This document shows, piece by piece, positions 12,191 through 23,307 of a stretch of 64,000 bases of DNA. A program made the translations under genes and the position numbers. Origin of the DNA: Melampsora larici-populina 98AG31 (lineage: Eukaryota > Basidiomycota > Pucciniomycetes > Pucciniales > Melampsoraceae); the NCBI RefSeq assembly GCF_000204055.1, contig NW_006768873.1, positions 62,466 to 126,465 on the forward strand. Reading direction: 5' to 3'. Position 1 is the first letter of the stretch; every line of letters begins with the position of its first letter. The notes below the pieces were generated by a model, which saw only the letters and a list, made by a program, of their open reading frames with translations, searched no databases and had not been told where the DNA came from.

Positions 12191-12910
12191 TCATGTTGTG
12201 GGCGCGGCGCAAAAAGCGCGAAAGAGGCGCGCCTGGGCGCGGGCGAGCCGAGGCGCGCCCTAAAAGGTCAAAATGGGTAGGGGCGCGCCTGTATATAAGT
12301 TATTCTGCAGGTAGCAAAAGTATCCTGTATAAGCTTCAAATGGACAAGTCAAAGACCCTCCTCTAAATCCAAACCGATCAATCTTCAATGCCTTATGTAT
12401 GATTTTCGCTACCTACAAATCAGATCCGCCTGTTTGCCATCAAACTGCTCAAACTGGTAGCCCATGCTGGTGGCGTTGAAAGCCTTTTCACGTGTATGGC
12501 AGCTACCAAGACTAAGTCTTGCAATCGGATGACTTCAACTCACCTGAAATGATATCGCAAGTCGAGCTATCATCACTTGCGCATCACTCAAAAAAGATTG
12601 AAAGCGAAAAAAACAACAATCCTAATATCGAAATCAAAAGCAAAATGTCCCAAGACTTGGAACCTCAGCGGACTTACTTTTTGGGAGTTGGAGCACTTGA
12701 GGAGTTTGAAGATGGAGTCCTATGGAGTCTTGTCTCAACAGAACCCTGCTGATCTTTTTATCGTATGTACAAATAATTTTTATGAGAGTTTTTGGGGTTT
12801 TTTTGCAAAAGGCGCGCGCCTCACGCGCCCCAGTGGCGCCCGCGCCTGCTGAAATTCAACTTTTCGCGCCTGGGCGCGCCTCAAAAATTTAGAGCGCGCC
12901 CACAACATGA
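12191..12910 (+). mobile_element. Non-autonomous hAT element carrying a transposase C-terminal remnant
   Basis: The perfect 16 bp inverted ends tcatgttgtgggcgcg (12191-12206 and 12895-12910) are followed inwards by unusual ggcgcgcc-rich subterminal sequence on both sides. The identical octamer caaacaag flanks both ends (12183-12190 and 12911-12918), an 8 bp target duplication as made by hAT transposases. On the plus strand, about 12430-12600 translates to AIKLLKLVAHAGGVESLFT and CNRMT...LKMISQVELS, resembling the hAT C-terminal dimerisation domain. The catalytic core is missing, so movement would need a transposase in trans. Confidence 0.85.
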
Positions 12911-12918
12911 CAAACAAG

Positions 12919-13596
12919 ATTCCAAGCTTATTTTGAGGATATGAGATGAAAAGAATGGTGTCTACCAGTGTATAGAACATTTCCTTATGAGCAGTCACTG
13001 AAGATAGCTCTTGGATTTCTGCTTAGGAGTTAAGAGTATTTCTGGTTGATTCCAAACAAACAACTTACTCCATAACGTATCCACTTCTCAGTTTCTAACT
13101 ACTTCAAAGAGGAAGACAGGCAAGAGCCAAAGAAATTGTGGTTTGGCTATAAGTCTAAGGGAAAGACTAGTAAGCTATTGGTAAGGGGTGTTAATCTCAG
13201 TGACCCATATAGAGCAAGAACAAACCTGCTCGAAAGGATGGAATAAGAATCGGTAAGAATATTATTAACAGCACAAGAGCATCATCATAAAAGTGGAAAT
13301 GATGATAACCTAAGGGAAAGACTAGTAAGCTACTAACAAACCTGATAGAAGTGATGGAATAGCAATCGGTAAGGAAAAAGAGAAAGGTTACAATGTAGTG
13401 AAGACCTCTATCTTTATATACCAAAGACATCACTTAGACACAGTCAGGGCAAATGCTGTAATGACTAACAATATGACATTATAACATGAGATGAGTGATC
13501 AATATGTAAGGATTAAATATAAGATGAGATAAACCAAAAGACGTCTATACTTTATGCTTAGATCAAAGAATAGAGTCAAAAGATACATTCACGATA
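12919..13596. repeat. Intergenic with a diverged direct repeat
   Basis: The block taagggaaagactagtaagct with a following ggatggaata...aatcggtaag occurs at about 13156-13260 and again at 13311-13373, the second copy shorter. Nothing else is recognised here. The 3' end of the reductase copy 2 gene adjoins on the right. Confidence 0.5.
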
Positions 13597-14958
13597 TCAT
13601 ACTGCTACTGAAGCCTTTTCTATTTCCAAATATTGCTGGATGGTATCGCCAAAGACTTGATCGAATGTTTTGATTTTGAGACCAAAGGTATTCACAGCCT
13701 TCTTCGGATCCAATTGATAGATGTCTTCGCGAAGGTAATGTTTCCCAGGATTTCCGATGGGAGCTCTACCGGAAGCTTCGGGGAATCGCTCACGGATAAA
13801 GTCAACCACCCTCTGATTATCGTATTCGGACGAAGAGACGAGAAATCGCCCGGTGGATTGTTGAATGATAGCTTCCACATGAGCTTCTGCTACATCACAA
13901 ACATCCGAGCAGGCAGGGAATACGGTTTCTGGGATTTCTCCTTGATTGGTTTGGCCCGATAACAGCCGGTATAATTGACCGGAGGACTCGTTGAGGCTAT
14001 TGAGAGCTGTGGTGTGAATCTGGGGTTGTGTTTGGGTGATCATCGCATCATAAGTAAGCCCCAATGGCAAGAAAAAAACGGAGAGAAATTAGGGAATGTG
14101 AGAAGAGACTGACGACCGGTCCAAAGATCATGGGTGGGCAAATTGTTGCCATACTCCATGATGCGCCGCTCTCCTTGATTTCCCAAGCTAAGATTTCGAC
14201 AAAGAAATTGCGTCAGATCAAGTCAAGTATAGTCCGAAAGAAAGCGTGGAGATTGACCTTTCATTTCGGCAAATTTCTTCGATGCACAATACCATACACC
14301 AGGGTTAGTTTGGGCTTCGGCTTCCTCGTATCCAATGGGAAGCCAGTCCTCTTCGGTGTATACCCTATGAGCTTGTTGTGTTGGAGGTTCACGATTGACA
14401 ATCGCTACAAAAGAAGACGTGACCACTACGGCTTTGATCTGACTGAACTCCTTTGCCGCTTCTAGGACGTTGGATGTACCTTTGATGGCAGGCTCGGCTA
14501 CATCATCATCCACACATTTTTCGATGTCCATTAGTCTTATGACGTAGCGTGCTCATGGGATGAGACAGATTGAAATACCGTAGTCCGCAAAATTTTTCCC
14601 ATCGAAATGAAAAGGACTCGCGGTATGTGCTAGGGCATCGACACCTTCCATTGCTGGGCGGAAATCTGAGCTGACAAGGTCCTCAACAACTACATAGCGT
14701 ATGCGTTTCTCTTCGGCGGCTTTCGCGAAAGCAGGCTGGCGGAGCAGATCATCTCCCTTTTTGGCTGAGCGCACTGTACCTACTACGATCCAGTCTCGGT
14801 CTAAAAAGGCCTTAGCTACGTGCGACCCAACGAAGCCGCTCTGGAGGATATGCGAAATCAATGAGGGGGCTTTTAGCCATAGCGGCCAAGGCCGATTATA
14901 AGCAACGCAGAAGTGAACCACTGACAATTCCTGTGACCAAGACAGTTTTTGGAGACAT
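13597..14958 (-). CDS. NAD(P)-dependent reductase, extended SDR family, copy 2
   Basis: The paralog of the gene at 4469-5856 lies in the opposite orientation. Exons on the minus strand run 14958-14926, 14840-14579, 14497-14258, 14187-14114 and 14019-13597, giving 343 residues. Exons 2, 3 and 4 have exactly the same lengths as in copy 1 (262, 240 and 74 nt). The nucleotide-binding motif TGISGFVGS, the TSS serine and WYCASKK (Y about 168, K about 172) are all present. The acceptor for exon 3 is gatgtag at 14498, chosen because it restores the conserved AEPAIKGTSNVL block; an earlier ataag site would enter a stop. Intron 3 has a normal GT donor. Aligned parts are roughly two-thirds to three-quarters identical to copy 1, so the duplication is not recent. 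The substrate is unknown. Confidence 0.85.
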
Positions 14959-16200
14959 CTGTGGAAGGTGTTGGTGTGGTGTGTGCTAGGTTTTGAATTA
15001 TTGAAAGAATGGATCAAATGATGTGGGCTTTGTAACTCTTGGCCATTTTGTAGAGAATGAGTTGGCCTGGATTTTATCTATGGCCGTTGGACTTGTTGGG
15101 GACAAGGAAACCATTGTACCATTTCCTAATTCGAAGTTCAGAAGATCTTCGCCCCTCATAAACACTGCCGAAAGACGCTTCTCGAGCATACATCTTCAAG
15201 GAGTGAGTAGACAGCATGCAGCTACAACCTATTCATCGGATCCATCATGACAGAATCTCCAACGTCCATAAACTGATCCGTCTCCTAGATCACTTTTCAG
15301 ACAAATCAAGCGCTGGGCGAGATCTGACTGTTATTTTCCCAGATGCTATTTCACCCCAGTTGATGCAGTTCAACTGACCGAGACTGGCGCATACGTCCTG
15401 AACTGCTTTCAACCTCGGATTTGACCGTGATGACCCGCCCCTATGTCGATTTCTTAAACATACCACTACTTGACATATTGGGAATGGTTCCACAACCTGT
15501 TATAAGCTTGGATAAACATACTCTTTGCTTTGGTCTCATAAAATTTGGTACCCATAGTTCTGGTCGTGGCATCCACCAAGCCTTGCAAGATGTTTTGGGT
15601 ACAAAAGTCAATTGATGCAAGAATCAAGTTACAGTATGTCTTAGATTTTCTTCAAAGATTATGTTGAAAACTTGAGATCGCCTTCATCATCTAGGGCAAA
15701 GCAGTCTGGATGACAGACCCGACTGTCCCCGGAAACTGTTTGTTTCAGTTCAGTTTGATAATTGTATTTTCAACTAGGATTACAGATAGCGAGTTTTCCA
15801 CTCTTTTGGGACTTTGCATCCATCACTCTGGTAATGAACTTGTTATCATCAGAAGCTTGTGGAAAATTAGCTTCTTGAATGATTCGAAGTTCGTCTAATG
15901 GATCCGACCCACAAAGTATTTCATTCTTGCCACTCAAACAAGAATGAAGAAGGCGAACGCAAGATTAACAAAGCTAAGATTGAGATACGACTTCAAGGTT
16001 GTCTACACCGGGATCATTTGTCTCGATTTCACAACATAGTGACGCACTTTGAATTTTGACCTCATCGCAGCCCACCGGTGCGGTGGAGCTCGAGAGTGAT
16101 TAATCATACAGATAACAACAAATGTCACAATTTGGAAAAAGAAGAACACAACATTTCAACATCATTCTGACACAACACCTAACAACACCCAATGCGTCCA
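14959..16200. other. Intergenic, no gene recognised
   Basis: This is the upstream region of reductase copy 2 and the flank of the membrane-protein gene. Several short frames exist on both strands but none has a domain, signal peptide or conserved splice pattern that I can support. Confidence 0.45.
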
Positions 16201-17640
16201 CTAGGGTATCTCAGCATAGTTCCACAAGCCATCAGGTTCCCCAAGGGTACGAAGCTTGTAAATTGAAGCTCCAGCCTGACAAAGAGGAGGGGGGTCTAGA
16301 GCATCAGCACTGACGACGAATAGAGAACAAAGAAGAAAATGAAAATATCTCACCATTATGGCTGGTATGCTGATGAGAGAGGCGAGAGGCAACGGCCACT
16401 GAAGACAAAGTGGGGCGTCCTGCAGGATCCAGGATGCGATTTGACTGAGGGCACATGGTATCAGTTTTGTTCAGGCTTTAATAATTGAAACTTCAACTTA
16501 CGCTCCAAGACCATGAGCGATATTGAGAACCAGCCCGGTTTCGAGGAATACCAATACCGACAAAAGATACAGCAGAACTCTGGAGGAAGTCATTTGACAG
16601 ATGAGCAAAGCATCATTTGTGGCACACAAACTATGAGAGAGAGGGGCACTTACACCCAAACTACGTGTGCTGGACCACCAAGAAACACTTTTCTGTTTTT
16701 CGGAGACTCTTCAAGGAGAGTCAAGCCTAGCAACATCGCACAGATCCATCCAAAGACAAGCGATAAAAGGCTGTTTGAACCATCACAATACTTAGCAACA
16801 CTATAAAAGGAAGATAAGAGCACAGAGAAATAATACAAACTAGCTGTTGTGAAAGGACACTACTGGGACAACTCCACCCATACTGCTGACGGGCCATAGA
16901 CTTGCTACCGTAACGAAGATGGTTTTTATTGTTGAATGTTGGCCAGCGATTACGCCAACATATAGACGGTAGCCAGCATGTACACAAAGAGCACCAAACG
17001 TAGCACCGAGGAGTTGTGAAAAGACAAAAGGGAGCAAATTTGACACTGGGAATCGTCGAAAAATCTAGGATTGAGCATATCAGTTATCATGAACTACCAT
17101 AGCTGAGCGGAAAGGGCCGTACAGTCAGGGTCAGAGTAACGCCAGGATGGAGATGGAGACCCATGAGACGAGGCCAAGGGATACGAGTGGCAGAGATAAA
17201 AGCGAAGACCAGAGGACAGCTGTGAGCATGATGAGCAACAAGTCAGTCTCTGGGAATGTACTTAGTCTGTAGTGGAGACTATTACGTACAAATAAATGAT
17301 CGCCAACTGAATCGAAGACGAACAGAACGGTTATGGTATCAATCAAAGAACGTTAGCACCAAATATGCATCAAACTGGCGAGCATTGACGAAGTGTACCT
17401 TGCCAGCCACATCGCGGTCCCCAGACAGAAGGTATGCTGAATAAACGAAAGATGTCAGACATGTGATGTTCAAACGTATCGACGGAACGGTGATGAACAT
17501 GAGTTGGCTACGTACCAATTTTGATTGTTTCAGCGCATGTGACATAGATGAAGACACCGACACATTCGAATATACACTTTGTAAGGTAAGATGTCTGCTG
17601 TGTCCAATGACAAGTGATGTGCTGATTATCTTCTTGCTTC
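16201..17640 (-). CDS. Probable multipass membrane protein with many short exons (DUF6534-like?), boundaries uncertain
   Basis: Several minus-strand segments with good splice signals encode strongly hydrophobic helices. The best-supported exons are about 16579-16502 (LLYLLSVLVFLETGLVL), 16444-16354 (PLASLISIPAIM) and 16275-16201 (IYKLRTLG, ending in TAG). Upstream pieces around 16790-16656 (LVFGWICAMLLGLTLL), 17046-16840 (LPFVFSQLLGATFGALCVH), 17250-17130 and 17345-17290 (LIDTITVLFVFDSVGDHL) look like further membrane segments. Exons of 75-100 nt with one helix each recall the basidiomycete multi-helix DUF6534-type proteins, but I cannot confirm the family. The last exon is short, so the gene may be 3' truncated. 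Confidence is moderate that a membrane-protein gene or its relic is present, low for the exact structure. Confidence 0.4.
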
Positions 17641-17810
17641 TCTAGATCCATGAGGGACAGTTAGCGTGTTGTTTGTTGAAGAAAAGTTTGAAAAGCTGTG
17701 GGTTGAGAGCGGGTAAGTAAGTCGAGTTGAGAAAGTAAATCGAGGTTGGGATTGATTTGGATGCCGAACGCTTCTTGAGGCGGTATATATTCAGTCCCAA
17801 AAAGATGGCA

Positions 17811-17818
17811 GGCAAGGT
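17811..17818. repeat. Target-site duplication, left (ggcaaggt)
   Basis: This octamer is identical to 22691-22698, immediately outside the other inverted terminus of the P-like transposon. Confidence 0.8.
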
Positions 17819-17846
17819 AGGACCCTGGAATACCCCTAGAGAGGGT

Positions 17847-17935
17847 ACTTACCAAAAATCCGACCTTTTCGTGGTAAGTTTTTTCAAAAATCTCCAAATC
17901 CGACCTTTTTCGTAAGTACCCTTTTTTTTTGGCAG
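17847..17935 (+). repeat. Left subterminal repeats of the P-like transposon
   Basis: Two copies of an aaatccgacctttt(t)cg motif followed by a gtaagt or gtacc-like tail begin near 17853 and 17895. Three more copies at the right end (about 22552-22665) point in the same direction. They are candidate transposase-binding sites. Confidence 0.6.
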
Positions 17936-18316
17936 AGATCTGGTACCGTTTGACAAGTAGCACAAAGAGGGGTCAACGAAGCCATATGGGAATGTATTTC
18001 AAAGTGATGACAGGGCTGTTTGACCAAAAACATCGAGAGGAATTGATGGATAGTGTATCACAAAAGATAAACACGATCATTGAGAAATAGGAAATTACAT
18101 TTGTTGTTGCTATTGATCACTATCAATCGTCTAAGTCATGTGCTTGAGCGCTTTTCCAAGTTTTTAACTGGGCTTTCAATGCTCTGATAAAGTTCGGGGT
18201 ATCAATAGAAATAATAAAGCGGCGTAGAATAGCAGGTACAGAGTTAGACCTTCGCCCAAGTCAGAAAAGTTAGAGCTTCTTGAGGGTAAAAAACATATAC
18301 TATGTGAGATGCTTCT

Positions 18317-18423
18317 NNNNNNNNNNNNNNNNNNNNNNNNNNNNNNNNNNNNNNNNNNNNNNNNNNNNNNNNNNNNNNNNNNNNNNNNNNNNNNNNNNNN
18401 NNNNNNNNNNNNNNNNNNNNNNN
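18317..18423. other. Assembly gap (107 N)
   Basis: A run of N inside the P-like transposon, downstream of the transposase stop codon. Any frame spanning it is an artefact. Confidence 0.99.
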
Positions 18424-18563
18424 TCGAGTCTTGGAACTTTTGACCCAAGCGTGCTTCTTATTCTTATAGATGTATACCGCTAGAGTTTTTCCGAGGTATA
18501 GTTTCTACATACCAGCCACGCTTAATGTCAGTAAAGTCATTCAAACGAGTTCAATTGGGCAAA

Positions 18564-21500
18564 TTAGGTGGTGCTTACGCCGTTCTTGATCAACACTACA
18601 AACTTTCCCATTTCAATTGGATTGTGGGCAGTGATTCCACCGCCTGTGAGATCGGCATGAGAGGAGGAGTCGAGATGAGTTGAGGTGTTTTGAAAACGCT
18701 GCAGAAGATTCAGCTTCACATTGATGCTCCATCGATGGATTCGTGAAAGACCGGTAGGCGTAGCTTCAGCCTTCTTCATTACAACAGCAACAAGCTTGCT
18801 ACACTCGCTGGGCTTCAAAAGCTCTCCTGGTGACTTGCGTAAGTCGTCTACATTGATCTTTGCCCGCTCGTTTCCCCGATGCCTTTGGACCTGACTGTCG
18901 TGGGCAACTCGTAGCTGCAGTAATTTGGACTTTTCCAGATTGATGCCCTCTTGATTGTTCAAGATCAATGTGTTGAGTTTGTGATCAATTCCAGCTAAGT
19001 CGCTCAAGGTACCTTCGCTACGGGCTTCAGATGAGCCGCCCTCATTCGGATTTAGGATTGTTGACAAAGACATGGCTACATTTTTGAATATTACTTCATC
19101 AATATCTTCCGGTATGGCAGACAGTAGCACATCAGTCTGCTGTTGTTCATCTATAGCCTCTGCTGCTGTGGTCACAGCTTCTTCAAGAGGGTCTTCTGGA
19201 CCATTTTTATACACAACATCGTACTTTTCAGCCATGCAAGTTGAGACATCTAGAAGATGGTGTACGTCAGAAAGTGAATAAAGAAGTTCTTCGCACGTGA
19301 TAGACCTAGACTTACCTTCTGAAACTTGGTTTTCAGAGATCACAATAGGAGTATCAACAATCGAAGCATCGTGCATTCCAACAAAAGCAGCCAAACTTAT
19401 GGCTCGCTTCTTGGCAACATTCAAGTCGTATTCAATCTCTTCATCAGTTGGAAAGTAACGGAGCCGATCAATGTGCTCTGAATTGGGTTCGTCTGAGAAA
19501 GCAAATTCGTATCCTGTAATTGAAATGTGATTAGTAATGGTTTTTAATTGGAATTTAAAGAGAGTCTTACCAGCATGTAAGTGTTCTGATTTCGATATCT
19601 TCACTATTCCACTCATGACACTTTTGACCACTGCGTGGATCTTTGGCACCATCTGTCTAGCATCGAGAACAGTAAAGTTTGGCGATAACACACGCATCCA
19701 TCCAAATACATGTTCAATTGGCTCGGTTCCGTGTTTCCAGGGCATTAGAGGCACATCAGGGTAGTATTTTCGATGCGAAATGATGAGGCCAAGTAAGCGA
19801 CTGGCCATGGTTGAAAATATTTTCAAGCTTTGGGGAGAGATGCAATTTGCTGATAGACTCATCAGTGAGTCTGGTTCGTCTTGTCGTCTGATGAGGTAGT
19901 TTCTCCAAATACGAAGAAAGAACTCGGCGGTCCAGCTTGAACGAACACGTTGCCGATGTCCTATGCTTTGATTGAGCCAGGCGTCTACCATCTCTCCGAA
20001 GACAAAGAGATACACTGCAAGTCCGGTACACTCTTCACGGTTAAGAGCAGCTTTGAGTGTTTTGGCAGAGAACATGCAATATGCACGACCATCGTCCTGT
20101 CGGTCACTATCAAATACATCACGCTTGTAAAGCGGACTAGCTGACTCTTCAAGTAAAACAGCCAACTGTTGAATGTCAACATGGAATCGACCAAAGGATA
20201 TCACGCGAGCACCTGAAAGTGGTTGATTGGCTGCCGTCTTCCGAGCGTGTTTCGGATCTTGTATCATTACAATCGGCCTGGCTTCTTGGCCAAAAAGAGG
20301 GACTTTGATATACACCTCTAGTGCTTCATTTGTATACGTAAGATAGCGTGTTCTAGAATCAATGAGTTGCTCTTGAGCTGCCAACTCTGTAGCTGCCCCG
20401 TCCGAGCCGAGTGAGAGAAGGTGAATGCCAGCTTCTTGACATTTTTCAATGAAATCGAGATTCTGAGCAGCCAGGTCTTTGGCTTTATCCTGGCTGCGAC
20501 TGGCTATTATCGCAACTACATATGTTGACATATTTGGTAAGGGTATCTGAATTGTATAAGCTCGGATCTGATCACAATTGAAAGTGTGTAAGTTTACTCA
20601 AAAAGAAATAGTAAAGGAAACATAAGGAAGGTGTTGTACAAACTTTGGAACAAAGTTGATTATTGGTGACTGCTGACTTCACCAAGCGCTCGATTTCATC
20701 ACCATTTTCGAAGGGGATATCACCGCCTTGTGCTCCTACCAAGTAGCCATTGTAATGCCGCATTGCCTTTACACAAACTGTCTCGTCAGTTGCAGCAGCA
20801 ACTGGGCCGGAATACTCAAGCTCAGCTAAGATAGTAGCAAGTCTCTTGAAGTTGTTTGCGTGTAGGCCATCTTCAAGATGCATACCCTGGACTTTTCGGA
20901 TTTGTCGCATGCTACGTGCCCCACGGCCTGCAAAGTTGTCGTTGAAAAGCCTAAGAGCTCGAGGACTGATGGCTGCCAAGGTGGTGAGGAAGTTGTCGAA
21001 GTAAAAATCAAATCGACGACCACGCATTGACTTTCCGTTTGATTCACGTTCAGCTCGCACACCAACTGCCATCATTAGACCACGGATGACCTCTTTATCC
21101 TTGAACAACCCAGCTTTTCCATACACACCAATTGCTTTCCAGAATTCTTCATCGCCTTTTTTAGATGTTTTCTCCAATGATGTCTGAAGGACTTGTAGCT
21201 CAGCATGTTTCATTAGAACTGCTTGGAATTGATCACCTGTCATGAATACCTTTGCAATAAACTTGATGTTATCTTCAGTCGCGTATGGTACATTGATGGC
21301 TGTGATCAGGCTTCGATCGTGTTTCAAACCCTCGCAGTCGTCACAGAGAGGATACAAAGTTTTGGCAGTGGTCATTACTGTTCGAGTACATCTAGGAGAG
21401 TGTATTGATTCCTGAGCCCCATGTCGCTTGATGATCCAGGTTGCCTGGGACTCTAGAGCGGCGTGGAATTGTTTGCGCTGCTCGTCCGATAGCGAGACTT

Positions 21501-22235
21501 CATGAGTAGTTTTGAAAAGCTGGAAACAAACTTTCCATCGCTTCACCCCGTGGTAAGGCGTAGGTGAGTGCTTGATACAGTTCTCAATACGAAGCTTGGC
21601 GGTGGGTCGTTTCCAGGTATCATCGTTTAGACCAGCACAGGGCTTCGTTACAGCATTCTTTTTAACTGTTGTCGTAGTCACCCAAGATGTGAGGCTGGCA
21701 TTGGCACAAATCGTGTTCGTCTTCTTCTTACATTTGTCTGGGAGGTAGAAAACACACACATCAGTTTACATTTGAATTCTCACTTGCTCGAAAAACAGGA
21801 AGACATACCGTTGGCCCAGTGGTCTACAGCAGCTTCCACACGCCCCTTTCTCAACACAATCTTGCTTCCACAATGACAATAGAGTGTCTTTTGTGAAACA
21901 GTGTCATTTGTCTTGCAAAGAGTACAAGGAGCATTTGGCTTAGACAAGGGACAGGATTTGATGACATCCTTTTGAGGCGTCTTACCGCAGCCCTTCTTGG
22001 TTTGTTTTTTGGTTTCATCCTTTTTAGATTCATCTTCGATAATGATAATTTCTTCATTGTTTTTGGATTCATCTTCAATAACAATAATTTTTTCATTCTT
22101 ATCGGATTCATCCTTTTCACATTCATCCTTGTCTGATCCGTCTTCTATGACAATGACTTCAAGTGTATCACGAGATGTTCCTGCTGCTGAATCTAAAGTT
22201 CGTTTGACCATTTTTGAGGATAGATACGAGAGCAA
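18564..22235 (-). CDS. P/THAP9-like transposase with N-terminal SUMO-interaction-like motifs
   Basis: Minus-strand exons 22235-21809, 21737-20644, 20567-19571, 19513-19316 and 19249-18564 join in frame to 1133 residues. Residues about 25-75 contain three acidic-flanked hydrophobic runs, VIVIEDGSD, IIVIEDESK and IIIIEDESK, typical of SUMO-interacting motifs. A Cys/His cluster follows (CTLCK, YCHCGS, DHWANDKC), a likely zinc-binding DNA-recognition module. The core shows GSDGAATE, IQDPKHARK and a late TEPIEHVFGWMR, comparable in order to the DGA, D-P-H-L-K and E-x-FF-x-x-R landmarks of P-element/THAP9 transposases; the DDE assignment is inferred. Introns 19570-19514 and 19315-19250 are in frame and could be read through, but removing the first restores an AGYEF block. 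Intron 20643-20568 joins LCSK to IRAYTIQIPLPN. A start at the internal Met of MVKRTL (22211) is possible. No stop or frameshift was found. Confidence 0.7.
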
Positions 22236-22549
22236 AAACGATAATCTGAAGAAAAACGAAGCAAGACAAGTTCAAGGGGAACCAACAGGAATATAGTCTT
22301 ATACATGAATAGGAACTATTGACTACAACCTAAGTACAATTCGTAGTCTAAAATCGTACAATTTCAAATTTGAAAAGAGAACTGCTGAGAAATGACAGCT
22401 TTGACAACCATCAGTGCCAGGCCAGCTACTGTCGAATACATAAGTACTGTCGAGCCAGATCAAGGCTCGAGCTAGCTCGAGCTGGCTTGCCTGCTCGGCT
22501 CTGTACTAGTCTGTACTATCACCACTTGACACCTTGGCAAGTCGGAACC

Positions 22550-22660
22550 CCAAAATCCGACCTTTTTGGTAAGTATCCTGCTTGGAAAATTCCCAAAATC
22601 CGACCTTTTTCGTCAGTACCCTACTGACAAAAATCAGTCGAAATCCGACCTTTTTCGTCA
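22550..22660 (+). repeat. Right subterminal repeats of the P-like transposon
   Basis: Three copies of aaatccgacctttttcg or a close variant start near 22552, 22594 and 22640. Each is followed by a gtaagtatcc- or gtcagtacc-like tail. They are directly, not invertedly, related to the two copies at the left end. Confidence 0.65.
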
Positions 22661-22690
22661 GTACCATCTGCAGGGGTATTCCAGGGTCCT

Positions 22691-22698
22691 GGCAAGGT
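22691..22698. repeat. Target-site duplication, right (ggcaaggt)
   Basis: Identical to 17811-17818, directly outside the right inverted terminus. Confidence 0.8.
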
Positions 22699-22757
22699 AC
22701 CAAACGATTTTACAAGTCGTATCAGTCCATTACAAATTGCGGGTAGATCCCAAACAT

Positions 22758-23041
22758 TAGGGGGGCTCAAGTCAAAAAAATTTACTACTTTTATCGTAAA
22801 AAACTTTTCCCAATTTCATAAAATTTACGCAAAATTTTATGAATTTGGGAAATGTTATACGACATCCCAAATTTTTTTAAGCAGCAAATTTGCGTAAATT
22901 TACTGCTCAGAAGCAGATCTGAAAGAAATTTTTTGGTCCTTTTTTACGAATTGGGAAAAGTTTTTACAGCACGGTACCGTAAAAAACTTTCCCCGATTTT
23001 TTAAGAAAAGGCGGCAAATATTTTGACTTGAGCCCCCTTAT
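22758..23041. mobile_element. TA-flanked MITE, 284 bp
   Basis: The ends taggggggctcaagtcaaaa and, inverted, taagggggctcaagtcaaaa lie at 22758 and 23041, each beginning with TA. The body is very AT-rich, with repeated gtaaaaaactttcccc-like and cgtaaatt words on both strands. TA at both ends fits a Tc1/mariner-type target site. Confidence 0.75.
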
Positions 23042-23307
23042 TCTCGAATCTCAACCAACAGGCACCAGAACAGACCAAATCACAGGAAAACACTCGCATT
23101 CTCGGTTCAAAATTTGATTTCTACGTAGCGCAAGCCTCATGCGCAACAGGCACAAATGTAATCTCTATCCAGGAGAAACGAAAGTGCGTGGGCTGGACCA
23201 AACTTAACAAAGTCCAATCGTGCCTCGGATTTTTTTGACAACGAGTTGTCGCCGAGGCACGAGGGACTTACTGTAATGAATGGAACGTTTATGGAACGTT
23301 TCAGGAA
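23042..23307. other. Spacer with a hairpin related to another MITE family
   Basis: An inverted repeat cgtgcctcgg...ccgaggcacg (23219-23228 and 23252-23261) is preceded by caaacttaacaaagtcc. That word also begins the inverted-repeat element at 46252, so a relic of the same family probably lies here. No gene is seen. Confidence 0.45.

Larger units (their letters stand above)
17819..22690 (-). mobile_element. Complete P/THAP9-like DNA transposon, about 4.9 kb
   Basis: Terminal inverted repeats of 31 bp lie at 17819-17849 and 22660-22690. The outer 19 bases, aggaccctggaatacccct, match perfectly and the inner 12 have a few differences. The octamer ggcaaggt occurs on both sides (17811-17818 and 22691-22698) as an 8 bp target duplication. 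The interior holds one spliced minus-strand transposase gene (22235-18564). Both termini carry copies of a motif of about 28 bases containing aaaatccgacctttttcg. A gap of 107 N lies between the gene's 3' end and the left terminus. An 8 bp duplication with 31 bp termini is the geometry of P elements; hAT also makes 8 bp duplications, but the protein does not look like hAT. Confidence 0.8.
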
